64,000 bases of DNA from an uncultured Eubacteriales bacterium (GCA_934467415.1 CAKSLQ010000003.1:1-64000), one strand, 5' to 3'. Shown: positions 6,809-16,073, counted from the stretch's first letter. Numbers and translations: made by a program. Notes: generated by a model not told the origin, from the letters alone.

Positions 6809-9556
6809 ATGGCTGAACGTAAAAACGGCACGGCAAAGCGTGCGCAGACGTCGAAACCGGCGGCAGCGCGCAAAACGGCCGACACGCCGAAGAAAAATAC
6901 GGGAAATGCGCCGCAGAAGGCGGCGCCCGCACCGCGCCCCGTGCGCGACGAGAACGCGCTCTTGCACCGCGTCCTGCCCTACGTTTTCGTAGTATGCGCA
7001 GTTTTGGCCGCGGTATGCTTCATCGTGCCGAACAGCGGCACGGTCGGCAACGGGCTGAAAAAGGTGCTGCTCGGGCTGTTCGGCCCCTGCATCTACGCGC
7101 TGCCGCTCCTGCTCGTCTATTTCGCGATCGACTGGCGGAGCTGGGTCGCCGAGGGCGCGCACGTCATGAAAAGCATTTTTGCCCTCGTGGTCACGCTGTT
7201 CCTCGGTGCGCTGATTCAGCTGATCTCGATCGCGGTCGGCGCGGCGGACGGTGCTGCCGGCATTGTCTCGCTGTATAACGACGGCGCGAACGGCTTCGGC
7301 GGCGGTGCGCTCGGCGGCATCATCGGCGTCGGCATGTACCGCGCCTTCGCCGCGACGGCGGGCATCATCCTGTCGGCGGCGGTGCTTTGCACGTTCGGGC
7401 TGTTCCTGTTCGGCCTGACCCCGAAGAAGCTGTGGATCAATTTCCGCTATTCCGTGCAGATGCGCCGCGAGCGCCGCGCCGCCGCCGAGGCGGCCGGGAA
7501 GCGCGAGCGCGAATTTGACTACGAGTCCGGCGAGGAAACCGAGAATTTCGTGCCGCCGGAAGCGCTCCCCGTCCACACAAAGGCGGCGGAAAGGAAGCAC
7601 GCTGCGCCTGCGTTTGACATCGGCGGCGTGGACGATCCCGTGGGCGGTCTCGCCGTGAGCGGGTCCGATCCGGTCGAGTCGCCCGACCCGCTGCTCGGCG
7701 TGGACGCGCCCACCGACACCGAGAAGACGGCCGAGATACCGGCCGCCGACCTGCCCGAGGCGGGCGGCGTCGCAATCGGCGACGCGAAAATCGCCGTGTC
7801 CGCACAGCCGCGCCCGCTTTACGATACGGCGGGACGGATCGACCTCGAAGCCATCTTCGTCGATCCCGCTCCGGCGGGAGCGGCGGCCGCCGTCGGCGAC
7901 GCCGCCGACGCGCCCGAGACGGGCGGTATCGACATCGGCGACGCGCTCGGCGAGAGCGCGACGCGCGACTTCGCCGCCCCGGCGGAGAAAACGGCGGATA
8001 TGGGCGATACGCTCGGCGTCGTGCGCGAGGCGGTCGGCGCACAGAGCGCGGCGGCCGTCCCCGTAAAGCCGGCAAAGCCCGCCTACCGCTTCCCGCCCGT
8101 GACCCTGCTGTCCCCGCCGGAGCGCAGGAAAAACGAGGACGTCGGCGCGGAGCTGCGCGCCAACGCGCAGAAGCTGATTGAGACTCTGCGTTCTTTCCAC
8201 GTCAACGTCACCATTTCCAGCGTGTCGCGCGGCCCCACAATCACGCGCTATGAGCTGATCCCCGAGGCGGGTACGCGCGTGCGCTCGATCGCCAACCTCG
8301 TGGACGATATTTCGCTGTCGCTGGCCACCTCGGGCATCCGCATCGAGGCGCCCATCCCCGGCAAGGCGGCGGTCGGCATCGAGGTGCCGAACAAGGTGGT
8401 CTCCACCGTCGCGCTGCGCGAGCTGATCGAGGACAAGAGCTTCAAGGAGGCCAAGAGCCGCCTCACCGTCTGCCTCGGCAAGGACGTCGGCGGCGCGCCC
8501 ATCATTTTCGACATCGCCAAGATGCCCCACCTGCTGATCGCGGGCGCGACCGGCATGGGTAAATCGGTCTGCATCAACTCGATTATCACGAGCATCCTGT
8601 ATAAAGCCACCCCCGACGAGGTCAAACTGATGCTGATCGACCCGAAGAAGGTCGAGTTCAACATCTACAACGGCATTCCGCACTTGCAGACGCCGGTCGT
8701 CAGCGATCCGAAGAAGGCGGCGGGCGCGCTGCACTGGGCGGTCACCGAGATGGAGCGCCGCTATGAGCTGATCGAGGAGGTCGGCGCGCGCAAGATCGAA
8801 ACCTACAACGAGATCGCGCGCGAGCGCGGCATGGAGGTCCTGCCCTATACCGTCATCATCATCGACGAGCTGGCCGACCTGATGATGACCGCGCCCGACG
8901 CGGTGGAGGAATCCATCTGCCGCCTGGCGCAGAAGGCGCGCGCCGCCGGTATGCACATCATCATCGGCACGCAGCGCCCCTCGGTGGACGTCATCACGGG
9001 TCTCATCAAGGCGAACATCCCGTCGCGTATCGCGTTCACGGTGGCGTCGCAGGTGGACTCCCGCACGATCATCGACATCGCGGGCGCGGAGAAGCTGATC
9101 GGCCGCGGCGATATGCTCTATTACCCGGTCGGCCTGTCCAAGCCGATGCGCGCGCAGGGCGCGTTCGTCAGCGAGGACGAGGTGGAGAAGATCACAAACT
9201 TCGTCAAGCAGGCGGCGGGCGAGACCGAGTACGACAGCGAGATCATCGAGAGCATCGAGCGCGAGGCGCAGACCATCGGCAATGCCGGCAAGAAGGGCGG
9301 CGAGGCGGCGGAGGACGCGGGCAGCGACCCGAAGCTCCGTGACGCGCTCGAGATCGCGACCGAATCCGGCAAGATCTCCACGTCGCTGCTCCAGCGCAGG
9401 CTGTCCATCGGTTACGGCCGCGCGGCGAAGATCATCGACATCATGGAGGCGCGCGGCTTTGTCAGCGCGCCGGACGGACAGAAACCCCGCGAGGTGCTGA
9501 TCTCGAAGACGCAGTACCGCGAGATGGTCGTCAACAACGACGAGAGGCTGAACTGA
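6809..9556 (+). CDS. ftsK: DNA translocase FtsK/SpoIIIE
   Basis: 915 aa. A basic, Ala/Lys/Pro-rich N-terminus (1-50) precedes about four membrane helices (55-205). A long acidic Ala/Gly/Asp-rich linker (about 235-420) leads to the FtsK motor: Walker A GATGMGKS near 579, Walker B VIIIDELADL near 682, and a C-terminal gamma winged helix (SISTSLLQRRL-like segment KISTSLLQRRLSIGYGRAAK, about 855). It pumps chromosomes through the septum at division, and in spore-formers into the forespore. AAAGGA precedes the ATG. It overlaps tmk by 1 nt. The linker is longer and more repetitive (GDA-type motifs) than in B. subtilis SpoIIIE. Confidence 0.96.
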   Translation: MAERKNGTAKRAQTSKPAAARKTADTPKKNTGNAPQKAAPAPRPVRDENALLHRVLPYVFVVCAVLAAVCFIVPNSGTVGNGLKKVLLGLFGPCIYALPLLLVYFAIDWRSWVAEGAHVMKSIFALVVTLFLGALIQLISIAVGAADGAAGIVSLYNDGANGFGGGALGGIIGVGMYRAFAATAGIILSAAVLCTFGLFLFGLTPKKLWINFRYSVQMRRERRAAAEAAGKREREFDYESGEETENFVPPEALPVHTKAAERKHAAPAFDIGGVDDPVGGLAVSGSDPVESPDPLLGVDAPTDTEKTAEIPAADLPEAGGVAIGDAKIAVSAQPRPLYDTAGRIDLEAIFVDPAPAGAAAAVGDAADAPETGGIDIGDALGESATRDFAAPAEKTADMGDTLGVVREAVGAQSAAAVPVKPAKPAYRFPPVTLLSPPERRKNEDVGAELRANAQKLIETLRSFHVNVTISSVSRGPTITRYELIPEAGTRVRSIANLVDDISLSLATSGIRIEAPIPGKAAVGIEVPNKVVSTVALRELIEDKSFKEAKSRLTVCLGKDVGGAPIIFDIAKMPHLLIAGATGMGKSVCINSIITSILYKATPDEVKLMLIDPKKVEFNIYNGIPHLQTPVVSDPKKAAGALHWAVTEMERRYELIEEVGARKIETYNEIARERGMEVLPYTVIIIDELADLMMTAPDAVEESICRLAQKARAAGMHIIIGTQRPSVDVITGLIKANIPSRIAFTVASQVDSRTIIDIAGAEKLIGRGDMLYYPVGLSKPMRAQGAFVSEDEVEKITNFVKQAAGETEYDSEIIESIEREAQTIGNAGKKGGEAAEDAGSDPKLRDALEIATESGKISTSLLQRRLSIGYGRAAKIIDIMEARGFVSAPDGQKPREVLISKTQYREMVVNNDERLN

Positions 9557-10215
9557 TGGAAAAGACAAAAGCAAAGCTGATTTCGATCGACGGGCTGGAC
9601 GGCAGCGGCAAGAATACGCAGAGCGAGCTGCTCCGCGACCGTCTGCGCGCCGAGGGCCATACCGCCGAGGTCGTCAGCTTCCCGATGTACGGCGAGCCCT
9701 CCTGCTTTGCCGTGGAGATGTATCTCTCCGGCGCGCTCGGCGGGCATCCCGACGACACCGGCGCGTACCCGGCGGCCACCTTCTTTGCGGTGGATCGCTA
9801 CATCAGTATGCGCACGGTCTGGGGCAGACTGCTTGAGACCAACGACTATATCATCTTCAACCGCTATACCAGCGCCAACGCCGTGCATCAGCTCTCCAAG
9901 CTGCCGCGTGCGGATTGGGACGAATTTCTCGACTGGCTTTACGACTTCGAGTTTGCAAGGCTCGGCCTGCCGCGCCCGGATCTCACGCTGTATCTGGTCG
10001 TCGAGCCGGAGGTGTCCATGTCGCTCGTGGACAAGCGCGGTGAGAAGAAGGACATTCACGAGACCGACGCCGCCTATATGCGCGCCTGCTACGAGGCGGG
10101 GCTGTATGCCGCGGCGAAGCTCGGCTTTGACAAGATCGGCTGCTGCGCGGACGGGAAAATCCTATCGCGTGAGGCGATCGCCGATGCAATCTATCATGAG
10201 GTGAAGAGACTGTGA
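9556..10215 (+). CDS. tmk: thymidylate kinase (dTMP kinase)
   Basis: 219 aa. It has the P-loop GLDGSGKNT (residues 13-21), an FAVDRY segment and FNRYTSANAVHQ, matching the DR and substrate motifs of bacterial dTMP kinases. It phosphorylates dTMP to dTDP. The residue after the P-loop Lys is Asn instead of Ser/Thr; substitutions at this position occur in other dTMP kinases. Start and stop are coupled to ftsK (TGATG) and to the GNAT gene (GTGA), so translation is probably coupled. Confidence 0.9.
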   Translation: MEKTKAKLISIDGLDGSGKNTQSELLRDRLRAEGHTAEVVSFPMYGEPSCFAVEMYLSGALGGHPDDTGAYPAATFFAVDRYISMRTVWGRLLETNDYIIFNRYTSANAVHQLSKLPRADWDEFLDWLYDFEFARLGLPRPDLTLYLVVEPEVSMSLVDKRGEKKDIHETDAAYMRACYEAGLYAAAKLGFDKIGCCADGKILSREAIADAIYHEVKRL

Positions 10216-10943
10216 AACGGACGGCTCCGGCCGAGAACGTCCGGATTGCGCGCGTGCGCGATCTGGACGCTGCCACGCTTCGCGCGGCGCGCGCTTTGCA
10301 GCACGCAGCGTTCGGCGACGACGCGGCGTTTCTCGACCGTTTGTTTGCCGCGGCGGCGGATGAACGGTATCTGTACATTCGCGCGGGGAGCGGCATCGCC
10401 GCAGGATGCTTCGTGTTCGGCGCGGCGCTGTATACGGGCGGCCGCACGGTGCAGGGCGGGTATCTGTATGCGCTCTGTACCGCGGCGGCCTATCGCGGCC
10501 GCGGCCTTGCGCATACGCTGCTCGGCGCGGCCGTGCGGTGCGCGGGGGAATTTCTGCTGACCGTGCCCGCCTCGCGCAGCCTCTGCGATTTTTACCGCCG
10601 CGTCGGCTTTACGCACGCGCTGTACGGCTGTGTGACGGTCGGCGGCGACGGTGACAGCAAAGCGCCGGTCGAAACGCGGCCGGGCGGGTATGCGGACGCG
10701 GTACAGGCCGCAAAGCTGCACGGCGGGCTGCTGCTGGCCGAGCCGCTGTTTGCACTCGCGCTTGCCGAGAGCGGGGCAGTCCCCGCCGTTGTCGGCGACG
10801 CGTTCTGTGCGGTGCGGGGCGGACAGCTCGCGGCCGCCATCGGCCTCCGGCCGAAACATCCGATTGCCGAAAAGGCGCTCCTGCGCAGCGGTTCCCCGCT
10901 GCCGACCGACGGCATCTTCGCGGATCTTCTGCTCGAGGTGTAA
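10212..10943 (+). CDS. GNAT-family N-acetyltransferase
   Basis: 243 aa. The acetyl-CoA loop is YALCTAAAYRGRGLAHTLL (about residues 89-107), followed by LCDFYRRVGF, a typical GNAT core. The C-terminal ~100 residues may be a second, degenerate GNAT half. It starts with GTG, overlapping the tmk stop by 3 nt. The acetyl acceptor cannot be predicted. It is the last gene of the ftsK operon; repeats follow. Confidence 0.85.
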   Translation: MKRTAPAENVRIARVRDLDAATLRAARALQHAAFGDDAAFLDRLFAAAADERYLYIRAGSGIAAGCFVFGAALYTGGRTVQGGYLYALCTAAAYRGRGLAHTLLGAAVRCAGEFLLTVPASRSLCDFYRRVGFTHALYGCVTVGGDGDSKAPVETRPGGYADAVQAAKLHGGLLLAEPLFALALAESGAVPAVVGDAFCAVRGGQLAAAIGLRPKHPIAEKALLRSGSPLPTDGIFADLLLEV

Positions 10944-10962
10944 TGATTCTGCCGGGGGGGAA

Positions 10963-11132
10963 CGGGTCGTCGAGGGCGCCGACCCCTACCGGTCAGCGGG
11001 AAATCCTCACAAACTTGTAGGGCGGGGGCTTGCTCCCGCCGCAAGAAAAAACGGGTCGTCGAGGGCGCCGACCCCTACCGGTTTGCGCGGAATCTCCGCA
11101 CACCGCACAGGCGGGGGCTCGCTCCCGCCGCA
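10963..11132. repeat. second family of short palindromic repeats, two tandem units
   Basis: The unit GGGTCGTCGAGGGCGCCGAC (then CCCTACCGG) occurs at about 10964 and 11050. Each is followed by a GGCGGGGGCTTGCTCCCGCCGC-type hairpin (about 11021 and 11108; the second reads GGCTCGC). A lone hairpin copy lies at 13483. It is a non-coding, mirror-symmetric sequence, different from the CTTCCCC elements. Confidence 0.75.
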
Positions 11133-11172
11133 TCACACAAAAACGACAACATCAACCGAAAGGATGGTTTTC

Positions 11173-11712
11173 ATGGTTTACATTCTGCTTGCAGACGGAT
11201 TTGAAGAAATCGAGGCGCTCTGCCCGCTTGACCTTCTGCGCCGTGCCGGCGTGGAGGCAAAGACGGTCAGCGTGACCGAGAAGCGGGTCGTCACCGGCTC
11301 GCACGGCATTGCCGTGACGGCGGATCTGACGGCGGAAAATTCGCTGTCCGATTTTGACATGCTGGTTCTGCCCGGCGGTATGCCCGGCACGACCCATCTG
11401 GATAAGTCGCAGTTCTGCGACGGCCTTCTGCGCGCCGCCGTCAAGAGCGACGCCTATATCGCCGCCATCTGCGCCGCGCCGATGGTTCTCGGCCGCCGCG
11501 GCCTCCTGAAGGACAAAGAAGCGGTCTGCTTCCCCGGCTTTGAGGGCGAGCTTGCGGGCGCGCACCTCTCCGACCGCCGCGTCGTCAGGGACGGCAAAAT
11601 CATCACCGGCGTCGGCATGGGCGCGGCACTCGAATTCGGCCTTGCGCTGGTCGAGGTCTTCTGCGGCAAAGAGGCCGCGGATAAGCTCGGCGGCTCGGTT
11701 CTGGCGAAATGA
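11173..11712 (+). CDS. DJ-1/PfpI family protein (ThiJ-like)
   Basis: 179 aa. The nucleophile elbow IAAICAAPMVLG carries the conserved Cys, and GFEEIEAL carries the partner Glu. Both are characteristic of the DJ-1 subgroup, proposed to act as a deglycase or glyoxalase and in oxidative stress. The ATG at 11173 has GAAAGGA 8 nt upstream; an in-frame ATG at 11164 overlaps that ribosome-binding site and is rejected. The stop overlaps the next ATG (ATGA). Confidence 0.9.
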   Translation: MVYILLADGFEEIEALCPLDLLRRAGVEAKTVSVTEKRVVTGSHGIAVTADLTAENSLSDFDMLVLPGGMPGTTHLDKSQFCDGLLRAAVKSDAYIAAICAAPMVLGRRGLLKDKEAVCFPGFEGELAGAHLSDRRVVRDGKIITGVGMGAALEFGLALVEVFCGKEAADKLGGSVLAK

Positions 11713-12521
11713 CGGCAGTCTGCGACACGGAAAAACCGTGTGCTGTGCCGACGGACGCGCCGAACCCGAAGACCGAACGCCGCCGTGCCGCGCGCGAACT
11801 GCGCGACGCCATGCCTGCGGCGCTGCGTGCCGAGGCGAGCGCGGCGATCTGTCGGCGGATCCTCGCGATGGCGTCCTTCGGGCTTTGCGACACGGTGTTC
11901 TGCTACAGCCCGGTGGGCAGCGAGGTCGATATCCGCCCGGTCATCGCCGAGGCGCTCGCGCGCGGCAAGCGCGTGGCGCTTCCGGCCTGCGACTATGTGG
12001 CCGGGGAGATGGAGTTTTACGACATCGGGAGCGGGATGCTCTGCGAAAACGGGCCGATGCACATCCCCGAGCCTTTGCCCGACCCGGCCATGCGGCTCAC
12101 GCCCACGGCCGGGACGCTGATGCTGGTTCCGGGGCTGCTGTTTGACCGTCGCGGGCGGCGCATCGGCTACGGCAAGGGCATGTATGACCGCTACATACGG
12201 CGCTTCCCGGATTTTCTGCGCGGCTCGACCGCCGTCGGCGTGTCCTTTGCCGCGCTGCTCTCGGATACGCCGATCCCCTATACCGATTTTGACGTCAACC
12301 TTGCGCTGGTCGTGACCGAACACGGTCTCGTCTTCACGCGCAGGATCGAAAAAGCACCGAAGTGGGAGGTGCGGCATCGCCGCCCCGTCCCGCTGGTCGA
12401 TCGCGACGGCAACCCGGCAAAGCAGCAGAAGCGCGCGTATTACAGCGCCGATTTTGTGCCGCCGGACGCCGGGAAGTATGCGCCGCCGCGCGCAAAGGAA
12501 ACGAAGGAACCCAAGGAATGA
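11709..12521 (+). CDS. 5-formyltetrahydrofolate cyclo-ligase
   Basis: 270 aa. It has RRAARELRDAM, FCYSPVGSEVDIRPVI, and the signature LVPGLLFDRRGRRIGYGKGM followed by YDRY. It converts 5-formyl-THF to 5,10-methenyl-THF using ATP. The N-terminus and a ~60-residue charged C-terminal tail make it longer than the usual ~190 aa. It is translationally coupled to the DJ-1-like gene upstream and the CPBP protease downstream through ATGA overlaps. Confidence 0.92.
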   Translation: MTAVCDTEKPCAVPTDAPNPKTERRRAARELRDAMPAALRAEASAAICRRILAMASFGLCDTVFCYSPVGSEVDIRPVIAEALARGKRVALPACDYVAGEMEFYDIGSGMLCENGPMHIPEPLPDPAMRLTPTAGTLMLVPGLLFDRRGRRIGYGKGMYDRYIRRFPDFLRGSTAVGVSFAALLSDTPIPYTDFDVNLALVVTEHGLVFTRRIEKAPKWEVRHRRPVPLVDRDGNPAKQQKRAYYSADFVPPDAGKYAPPRAKETKEPKE

Positions 12522-13414
12522 AGCTGAAGCCTTATACCGCAGCACCGCTCGCGGCCGCAGCCTGTCTGTTTCTCACGCTGCTGTACGGCATGGTGAGCGC
12601 GGACGCGGATCTGCCTGCCGCATGGCGGCTGCCCGTGCTCGGCATCGCGCAGGCCGTCAGCTGTCTGCTGCCCGCCGTGCTGTATCTTTGCTGCTACCGC
12701 GATTTCAACGCGCGGCGGTTGCGCTTTGCGCTCCCGCGTGCCGAGAGCATTGGGACGCTTGTCCTGCTGCTTCTGTGTCTGCTCATCGGCAGCGCGATGC
12801 TCACGCTCGTGGGCAAGCGCCTCGGTCTCGAGAGCGCGCAGGCGGTCGGGACGTCCGGCGCGGCAAGTCCCGCGGCGACGCTGCTTGTTGTCTGCATCCT
12901 GCCCGCCGTCTGCGAGGAATTTCTTTTCCGCGGCGTGATCCTGTGCGCTTTTGAGGCGTGCGGCACACGCGCGGCGATCGTCGGCACGTCGATTCTGTTC
13001 GCCTTCGCGCACATGGATTTCGAGCGTCTGCCGCTCTATTTCTTCTGCTCGGCGGTGCTCTGCTTCGCCGTCTATGTCAGCCGTTCACTCTTCGCGGCGG
13101 TGCTGCTGCACGCGGTCTACAACGTTGCGTCGGTATACGCGGGCGTGTATCTGTCCTCGGTGGCGGCGCACCTGGAGAGCTTTGCGCTTCTGTTCATCGT
13201 GATGCTGCTCGCATTTCTCATCTGCGTGATCTTCACGCTGTCGGCGGCATCGCGCACCTACCGCGCCTATGCCGACGCGGGGCTGCCCTGCGATTACGCG
13301 CCGCAGCTGCGCGGTGCAGCGCGCTTGCGCGCGGGCGCGGCGGTGTATTTTTCACTGCCGTTTCTGCTCTGCACCCTGCTGTTTGCGGCCGTGGTGATCC
13401 TCGAGATGCGGTAG
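12518..13414 (+). CDS. CPBP-family intramembrane metalloprotease
   Basis: 298 aa with about eight membrane helices. The Abi/CAAX-protease motifs are present: EEFLFRG (about residues 131-137), FAFAHMDF and LLHAVYNV, giving the two Glu and two His of the active site. Bacterial members cleave membrane peptides or confer bacteriocin immunity; the substrate here is unknown. The start is the ATG overlapping the stop of the cyclo-ligase, with AAGGA just before it. Confidence 0.88.
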   Translation: MKLKPYTAAPLAAAACLFLTLLYGMVSADADLPAAWRLPVLGIAQAVSCLLPAVLYLCCYRDFNARRLRFALPRAESIGTLVLLLLCLLIGSAMLTLVGKRLGLESAQAVGTSGAASPAATLLVVCILPAVCEEFLFRGVILCAFEACGTRAAIVGTSILFAFAHMDFERLPLYFFCSAVLCFAVYVSRSLFAAVLLHAVYNVASVYAGVYLSSVAAHLESFALLFIVMLLAFLICVIFTLSAASRTYRAYADAGLPCDYAPQLRGAARLRAGAAVYFSLPFLLCTLLFAAVVILEMR

Positions 13415-13482
13415 AACGCATGGATGGCGACCTGAAACGAATAGGTAAACCCATGCCGATTGGTATGAGATTTTATGCATTC

Positions 13483-13510
13483 CGTAGGGCGGGGGCTTGC
13501 TCCCGCCGCA
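13483..13510. repeat. short GC-rich palindrome, second repeat family
   Basis: GTAGGGCGGGGGCTTGCTCCC then GCCGCA: the same hairpin as at about 11018 and 11108. Confidence 0.65.
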
Positions 13511-13528
13511 TCCGTTCGCATTCTGTTC

Positions 13529-13675
13529 AAGCCTTCCCCTTTGGGGAAGGGGGACCGCGTCAGCGGTGGATGAGGGCTTGCAGACTGCCTCCACAGCATT
13601 GTGTGAAGTTCAGCCTCCCGCAATCCCTCATCCGTCACGGCAATGCCGTGCCACCTTCCCCAAAGGGGAAGGCTT
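13529..13675. repeat. composite palindromic intergenic repeat, copy 5
   Basis: Inverted ends AAGCCTTCCCCTTTGGGGAA and TTCCCCAAAGGGGAAGGCTT. Inner arms are GGTGGATGAGGG and CCCTCATCC, with small hairpins (ACCGCGTCAGCGGT; CACGGCAATGCCGTG). With the GC-rich palindrome it accounts for the 304-bp gap before mltG. Confidence 0.8.
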
Positions 13676-13718
13676 AGATACACCCTCGCTTTATCCCGAT
13701 TCAGAAAAGGAAAATTCT

Positions 13719-15323
13719 ATGGAAAACGATGCAAACAAGCGGCCGCGTCCGCGCCGCACGCCCGAGACGTTCGGGCAGGCCGATACCGCGCGCTCCGCAC
13801 CGGCCAAGCAGCCGACTCCGGCACAGCAGCCGACTCCGGCGAAGCAGCCGACTCCGGCACAGCGTCCGACCCCGGCCAAACAGCCGACCCCGGCACAGCA
13901 GCCGACTCCGGTACAGCAGCCGACTCAGGCACAGCAGCCGACTCCGGCACAGCAGCCGACCCCGGCCAAGCAGCCGACCCCGGCGAAGCGCCCGACCCCG
14001 GCCAAGCAGCCGACTCCGGCACAGCGCCCGGCCGCGCCGAAACCGCCTGCGCCCGCCAAAGCACCGACCTCCGCAAAGCCGACCGCGCCCGTGCAGGACG
14101 AAGACAACGAAAAGACCCGCCTGACCAACGCCATGCCGAAGGCCGGGCTGAAAACGCCCGTGCGCGGCGCACCCGTCAAAAAGGAGGAGGCCTCCTCGAC
14201 GGCAAGCGGCCTTTTCAAGGCGATCATTTACATGACCGCCGTGCTGCTTGTGTCGATCCTGCTGTCCTACGCGGTGATCGTCGTGGCCAACGATGTGTTC
14301 GCCTTTGTCAAGCCGGACACCGAGGTCGAGGTGGTCATCCCCGAGAACGCGACCGTGGACGACGTTTCGAATATTCTCGGCGATGCGGGCGTGATCAAAT
14401 ACCCCGCGCTGTTCCGCCTCTATGCCGAGCTGAAAAAGGAGACCGGTATCGACAAGGACGGCAAGAGCGTCTTTATCCCCGGCACGTATACGGTCAGCCC
14501 GATGGAAAACTACATGCAGCTCCTCGACGCATTCAAGGAGCAGTATGTGCGCGGCACGGTCTGGGTCACCTTCCCCGAGGGCTCGACCGTGGAGGACATC
14601 ATCGACGTGCTGCTGGAGAACGGCATTTCCGACCGTGCGTCGCTCATCAGCGCAATCAACGACTATGATTACGGCCTCGATTTTGTCGATGCCATCGACA
14701 TGTCGAACGGCCGCTATTACCGCCTCGAGGGCTATCTTTTCCCGGATACCTACCAGTTCTACACCGATTCGAGCGCCGAGACCGTCATCTACAAGATGCT
14801 CGTCAACTTCAAGAAAAAGCTGGCGTACATCGGTGACGACATGTGCGCCGAGCGGCTTGAGGAGCTGGGCATGACGCTGGACGAGGTCGTCACGCTGGCC
14901 TCCATGGTCGAAAAAGAGGTCAAGTACGCGGTGGACTACGAGACCGTCGCCTCGGTCTTCTACAATCGCCTGGCCGACCCCGCCAACTTCCCGCGCCTCG
15001 ACAGCGACGCGACCACGGTCTATGCCATCCGCATGGCGACCGGCACGCGCCCCGAGACGCTGAGCGCCGAGGACATTGATTTCGACAACCCGTACAACAC
15101 GCGCGTCAGCCGCGGCCTGCCGCCCGGGGCCATCGCCAACCCCGGCTATGAGGCGCTCTACTGCGCGTTCTATCCCGCAAAGACGAAGTATTACTACTTT
15201 GTCGCCGATACCACCGGCTACAATCTCTACGCCCGCACCAACGCCGGGCACGAACAAAACAAGGCAGAAGTCAAAAAGCATGCCGCCTCCGCGGTCATTG
15301 CCGGAAGTGAGGAAGAAACGTGA
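13719..15323 (+). CDS. mltG: endolytic murein transglycosylase MltG (YceG-like) with a proline-rich repeat N-terminus
   Basis: 534 aa. Residues about 28-105 are tandem six-residue repeats (K/Q)QPTPA in the cytoplasmic part. One membrane helix (about 165-190) is followed by the extracellular YceG/LysM-like and catalytic region. LASMVEKEV places the presumed catalytic Glu at about 398, and VFYNRL, SDATTVYAI and GLPPGAIANPG are conserved. It cleaves nascent glycan strands near the peptidoglycan synthase. GAAAAGGA lies 8 nt before the ATG. The repeat region is encoded by near-identical 18-bp DNA units and could vary in length. Confidence 0.94.
   Translation: MENDANKRPRPRRTPETFGQADTARSAPAKQPTPAQQPTPAKQPTPAQRPTPAKQPTPAQQPTPVQQPTQAQQPTPAQQPTPAKQPTPAKRPTPAKQPTPAQRPAAPKPPAPAKAPTSAKPTAPVQDEDNEKTRLTNAMPKAGLKTPVRGAPVKKEEASSTASGLFKAIIYMTAVLLVSILLSYAVIVVANDVFAFVKPDTEVEVVIPENATVDDVSNILGDAGVIKYPALFRLYAELKKETGIDKDGKSVFIPGTYTVSPMENYMQLLDAFKEQYVRGTVWVTFPEGSTVEDIIDVLLENGISDRASLISAINDYDYGLDFVDAIDMSNGRYYRLEGYLFPDTYQFYTDSSAETVIYKMLVNFKKKLAYIGDDMCAERLEELGMTLDEVVTLASMVEKEVKYAVDYETVASVFYNRLADPANFPRLDSDATTVYAIRMATGTRPETLSAEDIDFDNPYNTRVSRGLPPGAIANPGYEALYCAFYPAKTKYYYFVADTTGYNLYARTNAGHEQNKAEVKKHAASAVIAGSEEET
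13800..14030 (+). repeat. 18-bp tandem repeats inside mltG
   Basis: About a dozen units of the type CAGCCGACTCCGGCACAG encode QPTPAQ/QPTPAK. Single-base differences (ACTCCG/ACCCCG, AAG/CAG, one ACTCAG) are scattered through the array. The length is a whole number of codons, so gain or loss of units would stay in frame. Confidence 0.9.
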
Positions 15324-15967
15324 TCGTCAAACCCGAAGAAACCACCGTGGCGTACCGCTGCCCCGAATGCGGCTGCGGCGTCAAGAGCATCGTCGGCATT
15401 TTTACGCTCTCCGCGTCGGCCATGCGGCTGAAATGCCCCTGCGGCAAAAGCTCGATGACCATCAAAAAGACCAACGACGGCAAGGTGCGCCTCAGCGTCC
15501 CCTGCCTGGTCTGCCGCCACGATCACGACTACGTTGTCAGCCGCGAGCTGTTCTTCAAGAACGAATTTTTCGAGCTGCCCTGCGCCCTCTCCGGGCTTGC
15601 GCTCTGCTGGATCGGCGACGGCAAGTCGGTGGCCGACGCGCTCACCCGCTCGGACGAGGAGCTCTCGCGGATGCTCACCGAGGCCGGCGCGGAGAATCTC
15701 GACGTGTTCAGACAGCAGCCGGATCGGAAGGAAGAGATTCCGGATGCGCAGGTCTACGACATCGTGCGCTTCATCGTGAAGGAGCTGGAGGCGGAAAACG
15801 CGATTTCCTGCCGCTGCAAGCCCGGCGAGGGCGACTATGACATCGAGCTGCTGGACGACAGCGTCTGCGTTTTCTGCAAGAACTGCGGCGCCAAGCAGTT
15901 TGTTTCCACCGCGTCGCTCGCCGAGGCGCGCGCGTTCCTCGATATCGACGAGCTGAAGCTGAAATAG
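15320..15967 (+). CDS. conserved hypothetical protein with several CxxC zinc-ribbon-like motifs
   Basis: 215 aa. Cys pairs occur at CPECGCG (about 14-20), KCPCGK (about 38-43), VPCLVCRHDHD (about 61-71), CRCK and FCKNCGAK near the C-terminus, which suggests zinc binding in two or more ribbons. No catalytic motif is seen. It starts with GTG overlapping the mltG stop by 3 nt, so it is co-translated with mltG; a role linked to envelope growth or RNA binding would be speculation. A strong terminator follows 11 nt later. Confidence 0.75.
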   Translation: MIVKPEETTVAYRCPECGCGVKSIVGIFTLSASAMRLKCPCGKSSMTIKKTNDGKVRLSVPCLVCRHDHDYVVSRELFFKNEFFELPCALSGLALCWIGDGKSVADALTRSDEELSRMLTEAGAENLDVFRQQPDRKEEIPDAQVYDIVRFIVKELEAENAISCRCKPGEGDYDIELLDDSVCVFCKNCGAKQFVSTASLAEARAFLDIDELKLK

Positions 15968-15978
15968 GTAAAATAGAT

Positions 15979-16004
15979 AAAAAGACGGGTTTTCCCGTCT
16001 TTTT
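15979..16004 (+). terminator. terminator of the mltG operon
   Basis: AAAAGACGGG / CCCGTCTTTT with a TTTT loop and a terminal T run. Confidence 0.9.
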
Positions 16005-16073
16005 GTCGTTTTCGCGCCATATTCCGCGCCCGTGAAGTGCGAACGGGTGGCAGGATATTGTAGCCGTTGCCTA

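Noticed and set aside
6350..9574. Long open frame (about 1074 codons) antisense to ftsK
   Set aside because: Same reason: it covers a well-supported gene, has no recognisable domain and no start signal.
13800..14030. CRISPR array
   Set aside because: The 18-bp units are contiguous with no spacers and encode an in-frame proline-rich segment of mltG.
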